DNA from: Aldrovandia affinis
Taxonomy: Eukaryota > Chordata > Actinopteri > Notacanthiformes > Halosauridae
Reading direction: 5' to 3'
NCBI GenBank assembly: GCA_029706075.1
Contig: JAINUG010000192.1
Location: forward strand, 552,501 to 616,500
Length of the DNA stretch: 64,000 bases
The notes beneath the pieces are model-generated. The model had not been told where the DNA came from. It searched no databases and saw only the letters and a list, made by a program, of their open reading frames with translations. The position numbers were made by a program, and so were the translations under genes. Below are positions 47,301 through 60,436 of the stretch, in pieces. Numbering within the stretch: position 1 is the stretch's first letter; each line of letters starts with the position of its first letter.

Positions 47301-50300
47301 GAGAGTGTAGAGCAGTATGAGAGTGTAGAGCAGTATGAGAGTGTAGAGCAGTATGAGAGTGTAGAGCAGTATGAGAGTGTAGAGCAGTATGAGAGTGTAG
47401 AGCAGTATGAGAGTGTTAGTATGAGAGTGTAGAGCAGTATGGGAGTGTAGAGCAGTATGAGAGTGTAGAGCAGTATGAGAGTGTAGAGCAGTATGAGAGT
47501 GTAGAGCAGTATGAGAGTGTAGAGCAGTATGAGAGTGTAGAGCAGTATGAGAGTGTAGAGCAGAATGAGAGTGTAGAGCAGTATGAGAGTGTAGAGCAGT
47601 ATGGGAGTGTAGAGCAGTATGAGAGTGTAGACAGTATGGAGAGTATAGAGCAGTATGAGTTTGCCTTAGAGCAGTATGGGAGTGTAGAAGCAATAGAGTG
47701 TAGAAGACATAGAGTGTAGAGCAATATGAAGTGTAAAGCAGTATGAGAGTGTAGAAACAGTATGAGAGTGTAGAGCAGTATGAGAGTGTAGAGCAGTATG
47801 GGAGTGTAGAGCAGTATGGGAGTGTAAACAGTATGAGAGTGTAGAGCAGTATGAGAGTGTTAGTATGAGAGTGTAGAGCAGTATGAGAGTGTAGAGCAGT
47901 ATGAGTGTAGAGCAGTATGAGAGTGTAGAGCAGTATGGAGAGTGTAGAGCAGTATGGGAGTGTAGAGCAGTATGAGAGTGTAGAGCAGTATGAGAGTGTA
48001 GAGCAGTATGGGAGTGTAGAGCAGTATGGGAGTGTAGAGCAGTATGAGAGTGTTAGTATGAGAGTGTAGAAGCAGTATGAAGTGTAGAAGCAGTATGAGA
48101 GTGTAGAGCAGTATGGGAGTGTAGAGCAGTAAAAAGTGTAAAGCAGTATGAGAGTGGGTATAGAAGTGCAGTATGGGAGTGTAGAGCAGTATGAGAGTGT
48201 AGAGCAGTATGAAGTGTAGAGCAGTATGGGAGTGTAGAGCAGTATGAGAGTGTTAGTATGTAGTGTAGAGCAGTATGGAGTGTAGAGCAGTATGAGAGTG
48301 TAGAGCAGTATGGGAGTGTAGAGCAGTATGGAGTGATTAAGCAGTATAGTGTAGAGCAGTATGAGAGTGTAGAGCAGTATGAGAGTGTAGAGAGCAGTAT
48401 GGGAGTGTAGAGCAGTATGAGAAGTGTAAACAGTATGAGAGTGTAGAGCAGTATGAGAGTGTTAGTAGCAGTATGAGAGTGTTAGTATGAGTGTAAGAGC
48501 AGTAGTGAGAACAGTATGAGAGTGTAGAGCAGCATGAGAGTGTAGAGCAGTATGAAGTGTAGAGCAGTATATGAGAGTATGAAGTAGAAGCAGTATAGAA
48601 GTGTAGAGCAGTATGAGAGTGTAGAGAAGGCAGTATGAAGTTAGTGTAAGTATGAAACAGTATGGGTATTAGTATGAGAGTGTAGAGCAGTATGAGAGTG
48701 TAGAGCAGTATGGAGTGTAGAAGCAGTATGAAGTGTTAGTATGTAGTGTAGAGCAGTATGAGAGTGTAGAAGCAGTATGAGAGTGTAGAGCAGTATAGTA
48801 TGAAAACAAGAGTGTAGAGCAGTATGGGAGTGTAGAGGCAGTATGGGAGTGTAGAGAGCAGTATGAGAGTGTAAACAGCAGTATGAAGAGTGTTAGTATG
48901 AGAGTGTAAGAGCAGTATGAGTGTAGAGCAGTATGAGTGTAGAAAGTATGAGAGTGTAGAAGCAGTATGAGTGTAGAGAGCAGTATGAGAGTGTAGAGAG
49001 CAGTATGGGAGTGTAGAAGCAGTGTTGGGAGTGTTAGTATGAGAGTGTAGAAAGCAGTATGAAGTGTAGAGCAGTATGGGAGTGTATTGCAGTGTGGGAG
49101 TGTGTAGTAGCAGTATGTGTAGAACAGTATGAGAGTGTAGAGCAGTATGGGAGTGTAGAAAGCAGTATAGAAGTGTAGAAGCAGTAGCAAAGTGTAGAGC
49201 AGTATGAGAGTGTAGAGAGCAGTGTTAGAGGAGTGTAGAGAGCAGTATGGGAGTGTAGAGCAGTATGGGAGTGTTAGTATGAGAGTGTAGAGCAGTATGA
49301 GAGTGTAGAGCAGTATGAGAGTGTAGAGCAGTATGAGAGTGTAGAGCAGTATGAGAGTGTAGAGCAGTATGAGAGTGTTAGTATGAGAGTGTAGAGCAGT
49401 ATGAGTGTAGAGCAGTATGAGAGTGTAGAGCAGTATGAGAGTGTTAGTATGAGAGTGTAAACAGTATGAAGTGTAAGAGCAGTATAGGAAGTGTAGAGCA
49501 GTATGAGAGTGTAGAGCAGTATGGGAGTGTAGATCAGTATGAGAGTGTAGGGCAGTATGAGAGTGTAGAGCAGTATGGGAGTGTAGAGCAGTATGAAGTG
49601 TAAAGGCAGTATAAGTATAGAAACAGTATAAGTGTAAAGCAGTATGAAGTGTAGAGAGCAGTATAGAAGTGTAGAAACAATATAAAGTGTTAGTAGTATA
49701 AAGTATACAGAAGCAATATAAGGAGTAAAAACAGTATAAGTATTATATAAGAATGTAAAGCAATATAAGTGTAAAAATAGTATAGAAGTATAGAAACAGT
49801 GTTAAGTATAGTGTAGAAACAGTATAAAGTGAAACAGTATGGCGATCATTAAATAGTATGAAGTGAAGCAGTATGGGAGTGTAGAGCAGTATGGGAGTGT
49901 AAAGCAATATGAGTATTAGTATGAGAGTGCAAAAACAGTATGAGAGTGTTAGTTAAATATAGTTAGTATTAAATATAGTAAAAGTGTAGAAACAGTATAG
50001 GAAGTGTAGAAGCAGTATGAGAGTGTAGAAACAGTATAGGAAGTGTAGAGAGCAGTATGAAGTGTAAGCAGTATATGAAGTGTAGAGCAGTATAAAGTGT
50101 AAAGCAATCTATAAAGTATAAACAATATAAAGTGTAAAGCAAGCAGTATATTAATATAAAGAAGTATAAACAATATAAGAAGTATAGAAACAATATAAAG
50201 TATAGAAACAATATAAAAATATTAAATATAAAAGTGTAAACAATATGAAGTGTTTTTAAACAATGTAAAAGAAGTATAGAAACAGTATAAGAGAAGTATA

Positions 50301-53300
50301 GAAACAGTATAAAGTGAGAAACAGAGAATAGGAAGTGTAGAAACAGTATAAGTGTAGAAACAGTATAGGATGTAGAAACAGTATAGTGTAGAAACAGTAT
50401 GAGTGTAGAAGCAATATAAAGTGAAAACAATATAAGAAGTATAAAGCAATATATAGAGATGTAGAAAACAGTATAAAAGTATAAGCAATATAAAGAGAAG
50501 TCATAGAAGAACGAAGTATAAGGAAGTGTAGAAGTAATGTATAAAGTGTAGAAGCAGTATAGGAAGTGTAGAAACAGTATAGGAGTATAGAAACAGTATA
50601 GGAGTATTAGCAAATATAAAGAAGTATAAACAATATAAAGTATAGAAACAATATAAGAAATGTAAAGCAATGTAAAGAAGTATTAAATATAGAAGTATAA
50701 AAGCAATATAAAAGTATTAAATATAAAAGTATTAAATATGAAGTGTAAAGCAATATAAAAGTGTAAAAACAGTATGAAGTGTAGAAGCAGTATAAGTATA
50801 GAAGCAATATAAAGTGTAAAAACAATATAAAGAAGTATAGAAACAACAGTATATAACAATATTAAAAACAATATAGGAAGTATAGAAGCAGTATAGTATT
50901 AAGTGTAAACAGTAAAACAATATATAAGAAACAATATAAAGTATAAAGCAATATAAGAAGTATTAAATATAAGAAGAAGTGTAGAAACAGTATAGTATAG
51001 AAACAGTATAAAAGTGTAAAAGCAATATAAGTATAGAAACAGTATAAATATTAAGTGTAAAAGCAGTATAAGTCAAGCAAAACAGTATAGAAAAGTGTAA
51101 AAACAGTACAATATAAAGTATAAAACAATATGAAAGTGTAAAGCAATATAAAGTATAGAAGCAATATAAAGTATAAAAAACAGAATAAAGTGTAGAAACA
51201 GTATAATGTGAAAAGTGTAAAATAGAAGAAATATAGGAGTATAGAAAAGTATAGGAGTATAGAAATTAGTATAGGAGTATAGAAACAATATAAAGTGTAG
51301 AAACAGTATAAAGTGTATAGAAAAATATAAAGTATAGAAGCATATGAAGTGTAAGCAATATAAAGTGTTAAAGTATAGGAGTATTAAAGTATAGAGAGTG
51401 TAGAGCACAAGTGTTAGTATGAGTGTAAAGCAATATAAAGTGTAGAAACAGTATAGAAGTGTAGAAACAGTATAGGAAGTGTAGAAACAGTATGGGAGTG
51501 TAGAGCAGTATGAAGTGTAAAACAGTATAGTGTAGAGCAATGTATGGGTAAACAGTAACAGTATAGAAACAGTATAAGTGTAAACAGTATGAAGTGTAAA
51601 ACAGTATATAAGTATAGAAACGCATATATGAAGTATAGAAACAGTATAAGAAGTATAGAAGCAATCATAAGTGTAAGAAACAGTATAAAAGTGTAAAACA
51701 GTATAGGAGTATAGAAACAGTATAAGTGTAGAATATAAAGGGTGTAAAAACAGTATAGGAGTGTAGAAACAGTAGTAGGGAGTGTAAGAGCAATAAAAAG
51801 CAGTATAAACAATATAGCAGTGGGAGTGTAGAAGCAGTATAAGTATGAAACAGTATAAGTGTAAAGCAGTATAGGAAGTATAGAAACGAGTAGAGTGCAA
51901 AGCAGTATAAGTATTAGTATAGAAGTATAAAGCAATGTAGAAATATTAGTATAAGTATGAAACATTATAAGAAGTATAAACAGTATAGGAAGTGTAACAA
52001 AGCAATATAGGAAATGCCGGCAATGTAAAAATGTAGAAACAGTATAGTGAAGCCCCAATATGAGTACAAACTGGCTTATAAAGTGTAAACAGTATAGATG
52101 TTAGTATGAGAGTGTAGAGCAGTATGAAGTGTAAACAGAATAGGAAGTGTAGAGCAGCACTCGAAGTGTAGAGCAGTATGAAGTGTAGAGAGCAGTATAT
52201 GAAGTGTAGACAATGTAGAATTATAGAAGCAGTATAAGTGTAGAAGCAGTATAGGAATTAAGCAATGTAAGTGATGAAGCAATATAGAAATTATGTAAGC
52301 AGTATGAGAAGTGTGAAATGGCCAATATAGATGTAGAGCAATGTAAAAGTATGTAGAAACAGTATAAGATATGAAACATTTGATGTAAAACGTATAGTAC
52401 GAAACGAATGGAGAAAATGTGACAGTATGAAGTAGAAGGCGCAATATAAGAAGTGAAAGCAGTATGAAGTATAGAAGCAAGTATCTGATGTTAATGTAAG
52501 TACTAAAAACAATATAAAGTGTAGAAAACATGCAAGAAGTATAGAAGCAATATAGGAGTGTAAACAGTATAGAGTGTAACAAACAATGTGGAGTATAGAG
52601 CAGTATGAAGTGAGAGCAGTATGAGAGTATGAAAACAAATCATAAAATGTAAACAGTATAGAAGTGTAGAAACAGTGTAGGAGTATAGAAGCAGTATAGA
52701 AATTATGAAACAATATAGGAGAACATAGAAGCAATGTAAGAAGTATGAAAACAGTATCAAGTGTAAAAACGTATGAGTATGAAAACAATGTAGAGTAAAC
52801 AGTATGAAGTGAAACTTGGCCTGTGAAGTGCAAACAGTATGATGTAAACAATGCAAGAGAGTATGAAACGATATGAGAGTGTAGAGCAGTATGAGAGTGT
52901 AGAGCAGTATGAGAGTGTAGAGCAGTATGGGAGTGTGTTAGTATGAGAGTGTAGAGCAGTATGGGAGTGTAGAGCAGTATGAGAGTGTAGAGCAGTATGA
53001 GAGTGTAGAGCAGTGTGGGAGTGTAGAGCAGTATGAGAGTGTAGAGCAGTGTGGGAGTGTAGAGCAGTATGGGAGTGTAGAGCAGTATGAGAGTGTAGAG
53101 CAGTATGAGAGTGTAGAGCAGTATGAGAGTGTAGAGCAGTATGAGAGTGTAGAGCAGTATGAGAGTGTTAGTATGAGAGTGTAGAGCAGTATGAGAGTGT
53201 AGAGCAGTATGGGAGTGTAGAGCAGTATGGGAGTGTAGAGCAGTATGAGAGTGTAGAGCAGTATGAGAGTGTAGAGCAGTATGAGAGTGTAGAGCAGTAT

Positions 53301-56300
53301 GGGAGTGTAGAGCAGTATGAGAGTGTAGAGTAGTATGAGACGTTGGACGTTGAAACCACTAGACCACGCAGGAGGCCTTGAACCGATTTTAATATATTAC
53401 CCTCGGTGACAAAGGGTAGACTAAATCGTGTAAATGTAAACTCTGAGGACACACAGTGGTGCCAAAATGTTGCTTTCACTAAGGTGTACTTGTTCTAAAA
53501 AATGTAAAGACATATTTTCTGCTCTGTGTTTGGAACTACAATGCCAAACTGACAACCAGCACATGACAACCAGTGCGCAAGAGAGTGCTATTTAGCCACT
53601 GTGTTTTAAACCGACAGAAATCAGTTAGGAAAGTAAACCCACCGGGGTCGGTACCCGATTAAGGACATATGCGTGTAATTAGTCGCTTTGAATAAAGGAA
53701 CAGTTGGAGCAATCACACCCAATGGGGGACACCCCGGGGAAATCTCCCAGAATCCTCCTGTGACTCCTCTTATTCCCCCGTGTGCTTAAGCACAATGCAA
53801 TTACACTGCTGGGTGAAAACAAACACAGTGCCTGCAGGGACAGAGTTTTATGGGCTAGGCCTTTCACCAGCTCACACATCACCTCCTATTGGTTAGTTCT
53901 TCGCAGGTATGAGAGTGTAGAGCAGTATGAGAGTGTAGAGCAGTATGGGAGTGTAGAGCAGTATGGGAGTGTAGAGCAGTATGAGAGTGTAGAGCAGTAT
54001 GAGAGTGTAGAGCAGTATGGGAGTGTAGAGCAGTATGAGAGTGTAGAGCAGTATGGGAGTGTAGAGCAGTATGAGAGTGTAGAGCAGTATGAGAGTGTAG
54101 AGCAGTATGAGAGTGTAGAGCAGTATGGGAGTGTAGAGCAGTATGGGAGTGTAGAGCAGTATGGGAGTGTAGAGCAGTATGGGAGTGTAGAGCAGTATGA
54201 GAGTGTAGAGCAGTATGGGAGTATGAGCAGGAGTGTAGAGCAGTATGAGAGTGTAGAGCAGTATGAGTGTAGAGCAGTATGAGAGTGTAGAGCAGTATGG
54301 GAGTGTAGAGCAGTATGAGAGTGTAGAGCAGTATGGGAGTGTAGAGCAGTATGGGAGTGTAGAGCAGTATGAGAGTGTAGAGCAGTATGGGAGTGTAGAG
54401 CAGTATGAGAGTGTAGAGCAGTATGAGAGTGTAGAGCAGTATGAGAGTGTAGAGCAGTATGAGTGTGTTAGTATGAGAGTGTAGAGCAGTATGAGAGTGT
54501 AGAGCAGTATGGGAGTGTAGAGCAGTATGGGAGAACAGTATGAGAGTGTAGAGCAGTATGGGAGCTGTAGAGCAGCCCCAATGTTTGCAGTATTTACAGC
54601 CACATGCTTCAGATGAAGGTCAACCAATAGAATCAAGAAGAACCAGGGCCTCAATAGTCAATAAGCGAACCAGAACAAACAAGGTTCTGTCCAATCAAAT
54701 AGCAGTGTGGAATGTGCAAGCGTTAAGATTCGGCCCTCCCTACTCCCCTCTTTCTTGTAAATGTTGTGAATTTCCTGCCTGCTTTAATGAATGAAAATGT
54801 TTTCTTACATTTGTTGAATGCAAAAGCAAATCTCTCAAAACTGGCCGATGATCATTAAAACATTCACATCCTGTACAGTATGCCGGACGGTTTTCAAGCA
54901 CCGCAGATCAGTATATTCCCTTCCCAATCCAAACTACAATCACGTGTTCCTGTGGACCATATGACAGAAATAGCCCTATTCAGCAGTTGCCAGAGCAACC
55001 CAACTGTACCATTTTGCTGCTATGAAGGTATGTAACCACGGAAACAGAGACATCCAGCTGCTGTCATGCCCGGGCCGGAGAAAGCATCACTGTCCTTATC
55101 AAACGGCCATTTTTAGATAAACGCCTTGCGCGTGCGTCACAGAGCTTCAGCTAAACGCCCTGCGCGCACACTCGCGTCCCACGGCTTCAGCTATTAAATC
55201 TCATCCTTACTGCATTCATATGCCAGGGTTATACGTTTACATTTTTTACCACTGGCCACATGGGCCGGCACGTCGTTGAATTTGGTGGCCCGAATGAATT
55301 TTTTGTGGCCTGAGTATTTAAAAACAATCATAAAATTAGCATTTTACAAGAACCCTGCCTTGACTATATGATTAAAGGTCAAATGTACAAGAAAATAAGC
55401 ATTAGTACAATGTTTTGATTGACAAATAATTTATTTATAGGATGATAAATCAAGCAATATCAATTTCAAATATTGATAAACATTCAAAATCATTTTAATC
55501 AAAAGTGCTCCTAAGACATAAAAGTGAGCTGAACAAATTTTGCTTGCTCGAAAAAATGAATTGCCATTCGATTTCAAATATTGACAAACAACATACAAAC
55601 GAGACAATCACACAGATGCCCTATCCGAGTGTACATAGAAACAAAATCATTCAGACTGGTTCCCTTCTGGCTCCTTCCCCTCTTCCCCGCCACTTCTCCA
55701 ATCCACCTGCGGCCTCGTAGTCAGTGGTGTCTGGCCCCGCAAGAAAACAGGAACTGGTTGAGCATTTCTGTGCCCATTCTTGAACGCCAGTCTTTGCAAC
55801 GACTGTCATTGGTGTAGCCGTTTCCCACGCTAATGTCGTTCTTTTCGTGAATTTCGATTAGTCCAGGGACAGCCGTGAAGGGAATTTCGTTGTTCACTGT
55901 ATTAAATGCCACGTTTTAAAATGTTGACCAACTGCTCCCGTTGCCTGGCTTCCATAAGCCGGATTTGTTTGTCAATAGGGGCATTTCCCGGACATCTGGC
56001 CGCGATTGCAGCGGAAACTGGATACGTTTCCCGTACGCATTATTTGCAGTGTAAAATGAGCTTGTCCGATAGTCCTGGAAGCTGCCGGCAGTCACGGCAG
56101 TACATGACATCTTTGGCATGGTCATATTCCAACCAGGTCAATTCTTCTTTCCATTCATTTCAGAATTTTCGCTGCTTTCTTTGCTCGTAGTCATAATCTG
56201 ACACATGAGCGCTCCTTGCATCGTTAGACTGTTCTACGGGGTTCCCTTTGGCAGTGAAGCCATATTTCATGGCTGCGCCGAGCAGAAATGTGACCTTGCC

Positions 56301-59300
56301 TAAAGCAGCTCACTGGCGGCGAAATTCACGCCAAGGGTAATGGTAGACACTGCGCTGTTTCATGCTTTGCGGGTTGTGCCAAGGAAGAGGTCTGGCGTTA
56401 TCCAATGCATAATACTGCGTGTAATTTTGTAACCGCACAAATCTGTTTATTCAATGATCTAATGACGATTTCATACCTTTTCACTTTAAGGAATGTCATG
56501 TTTTACGGAGAATTTTTTTGGACAATTTGGGACACCAATGCTGCATTTTTAGTGGCCACATTGTGACATTTTGTGCCAATGCTTAATGTCGAACCCTGTA
56601 TGCTCCATTATCGTGTTCCCCAAGTAAGACAACAACAGCAGGAGCAAAACACAAAACACCACAGCCAATCACGCTAATTATGCAGGTAGGATGTCGAGGC
56701 AAGACCCTGTAGCATTGTTTAAGGACAACCAACATTTACATTTTAAATTTGATGCTCTTATCAACTTACAAAAAGTGCATTTATACATAGTAAGATTAAT
56801 CATCCCCCTCTATGAAACCCAACAAACACAAGCAAACATGTACATTTACAAAGTAATTCAGCACTCCATACAGGAGGACCAAAATTATTTTCACCAGCAC
56901 ACCTGTCCCCTGAGGAGCACACCTGTCCCTGCCTTTAAAGCACATTCCCCTGTGGGACATCATACCAAACACAGACTATCACTGTTTACAGATGTAGCAT
57001 GTTTGTGGATAAATGGCTAAATGGCACATCAGTCCAACATCCCAGGTGCTGCTGATCATCGGTATGTCTCAGTGTCGATGAGTTCCTGTTGTCATAGTGC
57101 AGTGACCTAGTACTGACGAAGTAAGCGAGCTCACAAGTGCCCAGGGACAGACTGCTAGAAAGCAGCTAGCAGTACATAGCACAGGCATTGAGAATTGTGA
57201 GAGAACAAAAGTACCCGTGCAGCTACAACTTTGCCCTTTAATTTAACAGAAACCCCAAAAGCTGTGCTTATTGGCTACACTGGCCTTTTCACCCCCTGTG
57301 TCTCTGGTGCTTAAGCACTAGCTGGAGAGAAGCTGCAGGCAGAAAAGTCGCATTTGTACATTCTTCATTTTTACATGAAGGGCAGAGAGTGGCACTAGGT
57401 GGGGAGAGAGTGGCGTTAGGAGGGGAGAGAGTGGCGTTAGGAGGGAGAGAGTGGCGTTAGGAGGGAGAGAGTGGCACTAGGAGGAGAGAGTGGCACTAGG
57501 AGGGAGAGAGTGGCACTAGGAGGGGAGAGAGTGGCGTTAGGAGGGGAGAGAGTGGCACGGGGAGAGAGTGGCACTAGGTGGGAGAGAGTGGCGTTAGGAG
57601 GGGAGAGAGTGGCACTAGGAGGAGAGAGTGGCGTTAGGAGGGAGAGAGAGAGAGTGGCGTTAGGAGGGGAGAGAGTGGCACTAGGTGGGAGAGAGTGGCG
57701 TAGGAGGAGGAGAGAGTGGCATTAGGAGGAGAGAGTGGCACTAGGAGGGGAGAGAGTGGCACTAGGAGGGGAGAGAGTGGCGTTAGGAGGGGAGAGAGGA
57801 TGGGAGAGAGTGGCGTTAGGAGGGGGGAAGGGAGAGAGTGGCACTAGGAGGGGAGAGAGTGGCACTAGGAGGGGAGAGAGAGGCACTAGGAGGGGAGAGA
57901 GTGGCGTTAGGAGTGGAGAGAGTGGCACTAGGAGGGGAGAGAGTGGTGTTAGGAGGGGAGAGAGTGGCGTTAGGAGGGGAGAGAGTGGCGTAAGGAGGGG
58001 AGAAAGTGGCGTTAGGAGGGGAGAGAGTGGCACTAGGAGGGGAGAGAGTGGCGTTAGGAGGGGAGAGAGTGGCACTAGGAGGGGAGAGAGTGGCACTAGG
58101 AGGGGAGAGAGTGGCGTTAGGAGGGGAGAGAGAGGAGGGGAGAGAGTGGCGTTAGGAGGGGGGAGGGGAGAGAGTGGCACTAGGAGGGGAGAGAGTGGCA
58201 CTAGGAGGGAGAGAGTGGCACTAGGAGGGGAGAGAGTGGCATTAGGAGTGGAGAGAGTGGCACTAGGAGGGGAGAGAGTGGCGTTAGAAGGGGAGAGAGT
58301 GGCACTAGGAGGGGAGAGCTGTGCTAGGAGCTGTGCTAGAGCCCTGCAGGAGACCAGCCGTGTCTGGGGAGAATGATCCAGGCGACAGCTTAGCTTACGA
58401 GCCCAGCAACGGCTAAAAAAAGGACAAACCAATACTGTCGGACATGGGCTCCTGTCCAAAGTGCAGCAAGGCTGGTGCTTGCACGGTACACGCCTTTCCG
58501 CTCGTCCTGCAGAACAGGGTTTGAGAGAGACACTTGTCCTTTAATATAACACACACACGCCAGTAGCTCAACACTGCGGTCACACAGAGAGAGCCCACTG
58601 TCAGACCAAAATGACAACCCTCGTTCAGACTGATTGTAAGCAGAGGAATGGTCTCGTGCGCAATTCATCGGGACACTGCTGCCGTGCTCTTGTTCAAAAT
58701 ACTTTTCTCATACAAATTTTACACCCAAATTGTTTGAGTAAATATCAAGCTGCCTAAATACACAAGAGGTAAAAGTGTAAGGCTTTCAAGGCACTCTGTG
58801 TAAAGGTGCCTGCTAAGCAAAAGCAAACATTTACCCTGGTGCACAGATCCAGCAGATAACACCACAGCTCCATTTACCCTGGTGCACAGACACAGCAGCT
58901 CGGATCACTGGCCTGCTGCTGCACTGCAACCACACATTTCACATGGAATCTCTACTGCGAAAAAGCACAGAAGTCAGAAGCATAGCATGACGACCATAGT
59001 CTGATGTCTGATCAACGCCTCGGTTCTACCGCCTGAATCACACGGGACCAACGTGTAAACTTACAAACACACACTTTCACACCAACGTGTAAACTTACAA
59101 ACACACACTTTCACACCAACGTGCAAACTTACAAACACACACTTTCACACCGTCACGGGACCAACGTGTAAACTTACAAACACACACTTTCACATCGTCA
59201 AGGGACCAGCGTATAAACTTACAAACACACACTTTCACACCATCAAGGAACCAACGTGTAACAAACACACTTTCATACGGGACATAAAACACACCAGTTA

Positions 59301-60405
59301 AAGCAGATGTGCAATCTGGCAGCCAACTTCAGACCTCTTCAAAGGGTGTGAACACCGGACTGCACTTGTGTCCCTCGCTCTCACCTGACGCAGTATATTC
59401 TGTACACGCTTCCACTCAAACTCAAGTTGACTCTGTACACCTCAAATACAGAGATCCTCCAAGCCAAGGATCCAAATCAGTTTTGCATACCTATTACAAA
59501 CATACATATCGGCTGTATGTATATACATACATTTCAGATACGCAGCATGCGTTTCTGGCAGAATAATCCTACAGTCTTTACTGTAAATACAGTGCAGGAT
59601 TGGACTGATTCCCTGAAACTACGCATGTGGTCTACAAACAAACTACAGTAACTTCAGGGGGTCAGCCCCTCCAGCTCAATCACATCTTGGGAATTTTTTA
59701 TATTCTGTTTCTCCAGAGAACGAAGGTCATGACAGGATTGGCAGATTGGATTTAGCACACCTTCACATCCAACTCCCCCGCCACACAAACACACACACAT
59801 TCCCTCCCACCCTCCACACACACCCCTTCACTCCCCCCCCCCCTCCACACACTCCATTCTTAAGGGGGGGGGGGTGGCAGTTGTGTAACCAAACCACTTA
59901 CAGATCAGCCAGAAGATTTTAAGATGAAAAGAAAAGATGAGCCCAGATCCATGAAATGGCTGCACCTGGGAGCACAGCCAGTGTTCAGCCTGCGGCTTCC
60001 CCTTCTCAATGTCACCTGACGAGAGAGCGGCGTGCCGTCGCATCACCGACCGGCACGGCCGCCAAGCCCCGCTGCGCCGTGCCGCACCGCGAGCCGCGGC
60101 AATACCGCCGTGCTCTGCACCGGAGCCGCCTGCGTGTGCCTGCAGCCGACGCAGCCCACTGTCCCAAACCGCCGCACGCTCTCTCGGTTTATAGACAGAC
60201 AGGCAGGGCGCTAATATGTGCATAAATACAGACTGTGAGATAGAAGGAGCGATGGGAGAAAGAGACAGGGATAGAGGAGAGAGAGAGAGAGGGATAAAAA
60301 GAGACAGGGATAGAGAAAGAAGAGAGAGAGACAGGGATAGAAGAGAGACAGAGAGGGATAAAAAGAGACAGGGATAGAGAGAGAAGAGAGAGAGAGAGAG
60401 AGAGT

Positions 60406-60436
<31 letters not shown>

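Larger units (their letters stand above)
44097..54577. repeat. 10.5-kb minisatellite of an 18-bp unit
   Basis: Unit GAGTGTAGAGCAGTATGA or ...GG, in hundreds of copies. It is homogeneous at 44.1-49.5 kb and 52.9-54.57 kb, and strongly degraded between about 49.6 and 52.86 kb. A 567-bp non-repeat segment interrupts it at 53,341-53,907. Long frames on both strands reflect the 18-bp period. Located in st7 intron 1. Confidence 0.97.

Noticed and set aside
44094..54654. Long ORFs reading [15 protein letters not shown] or SVEQYE repeats
   Set aside because: Pure translation of the 18-bp minisatellite on either strand.
59956..60225. 89-codon plus-strand ORF in the CpG-rich patch
   Set aside because: High GC alone makes open frames likely; no recognisable motif and no splice or promoter support.
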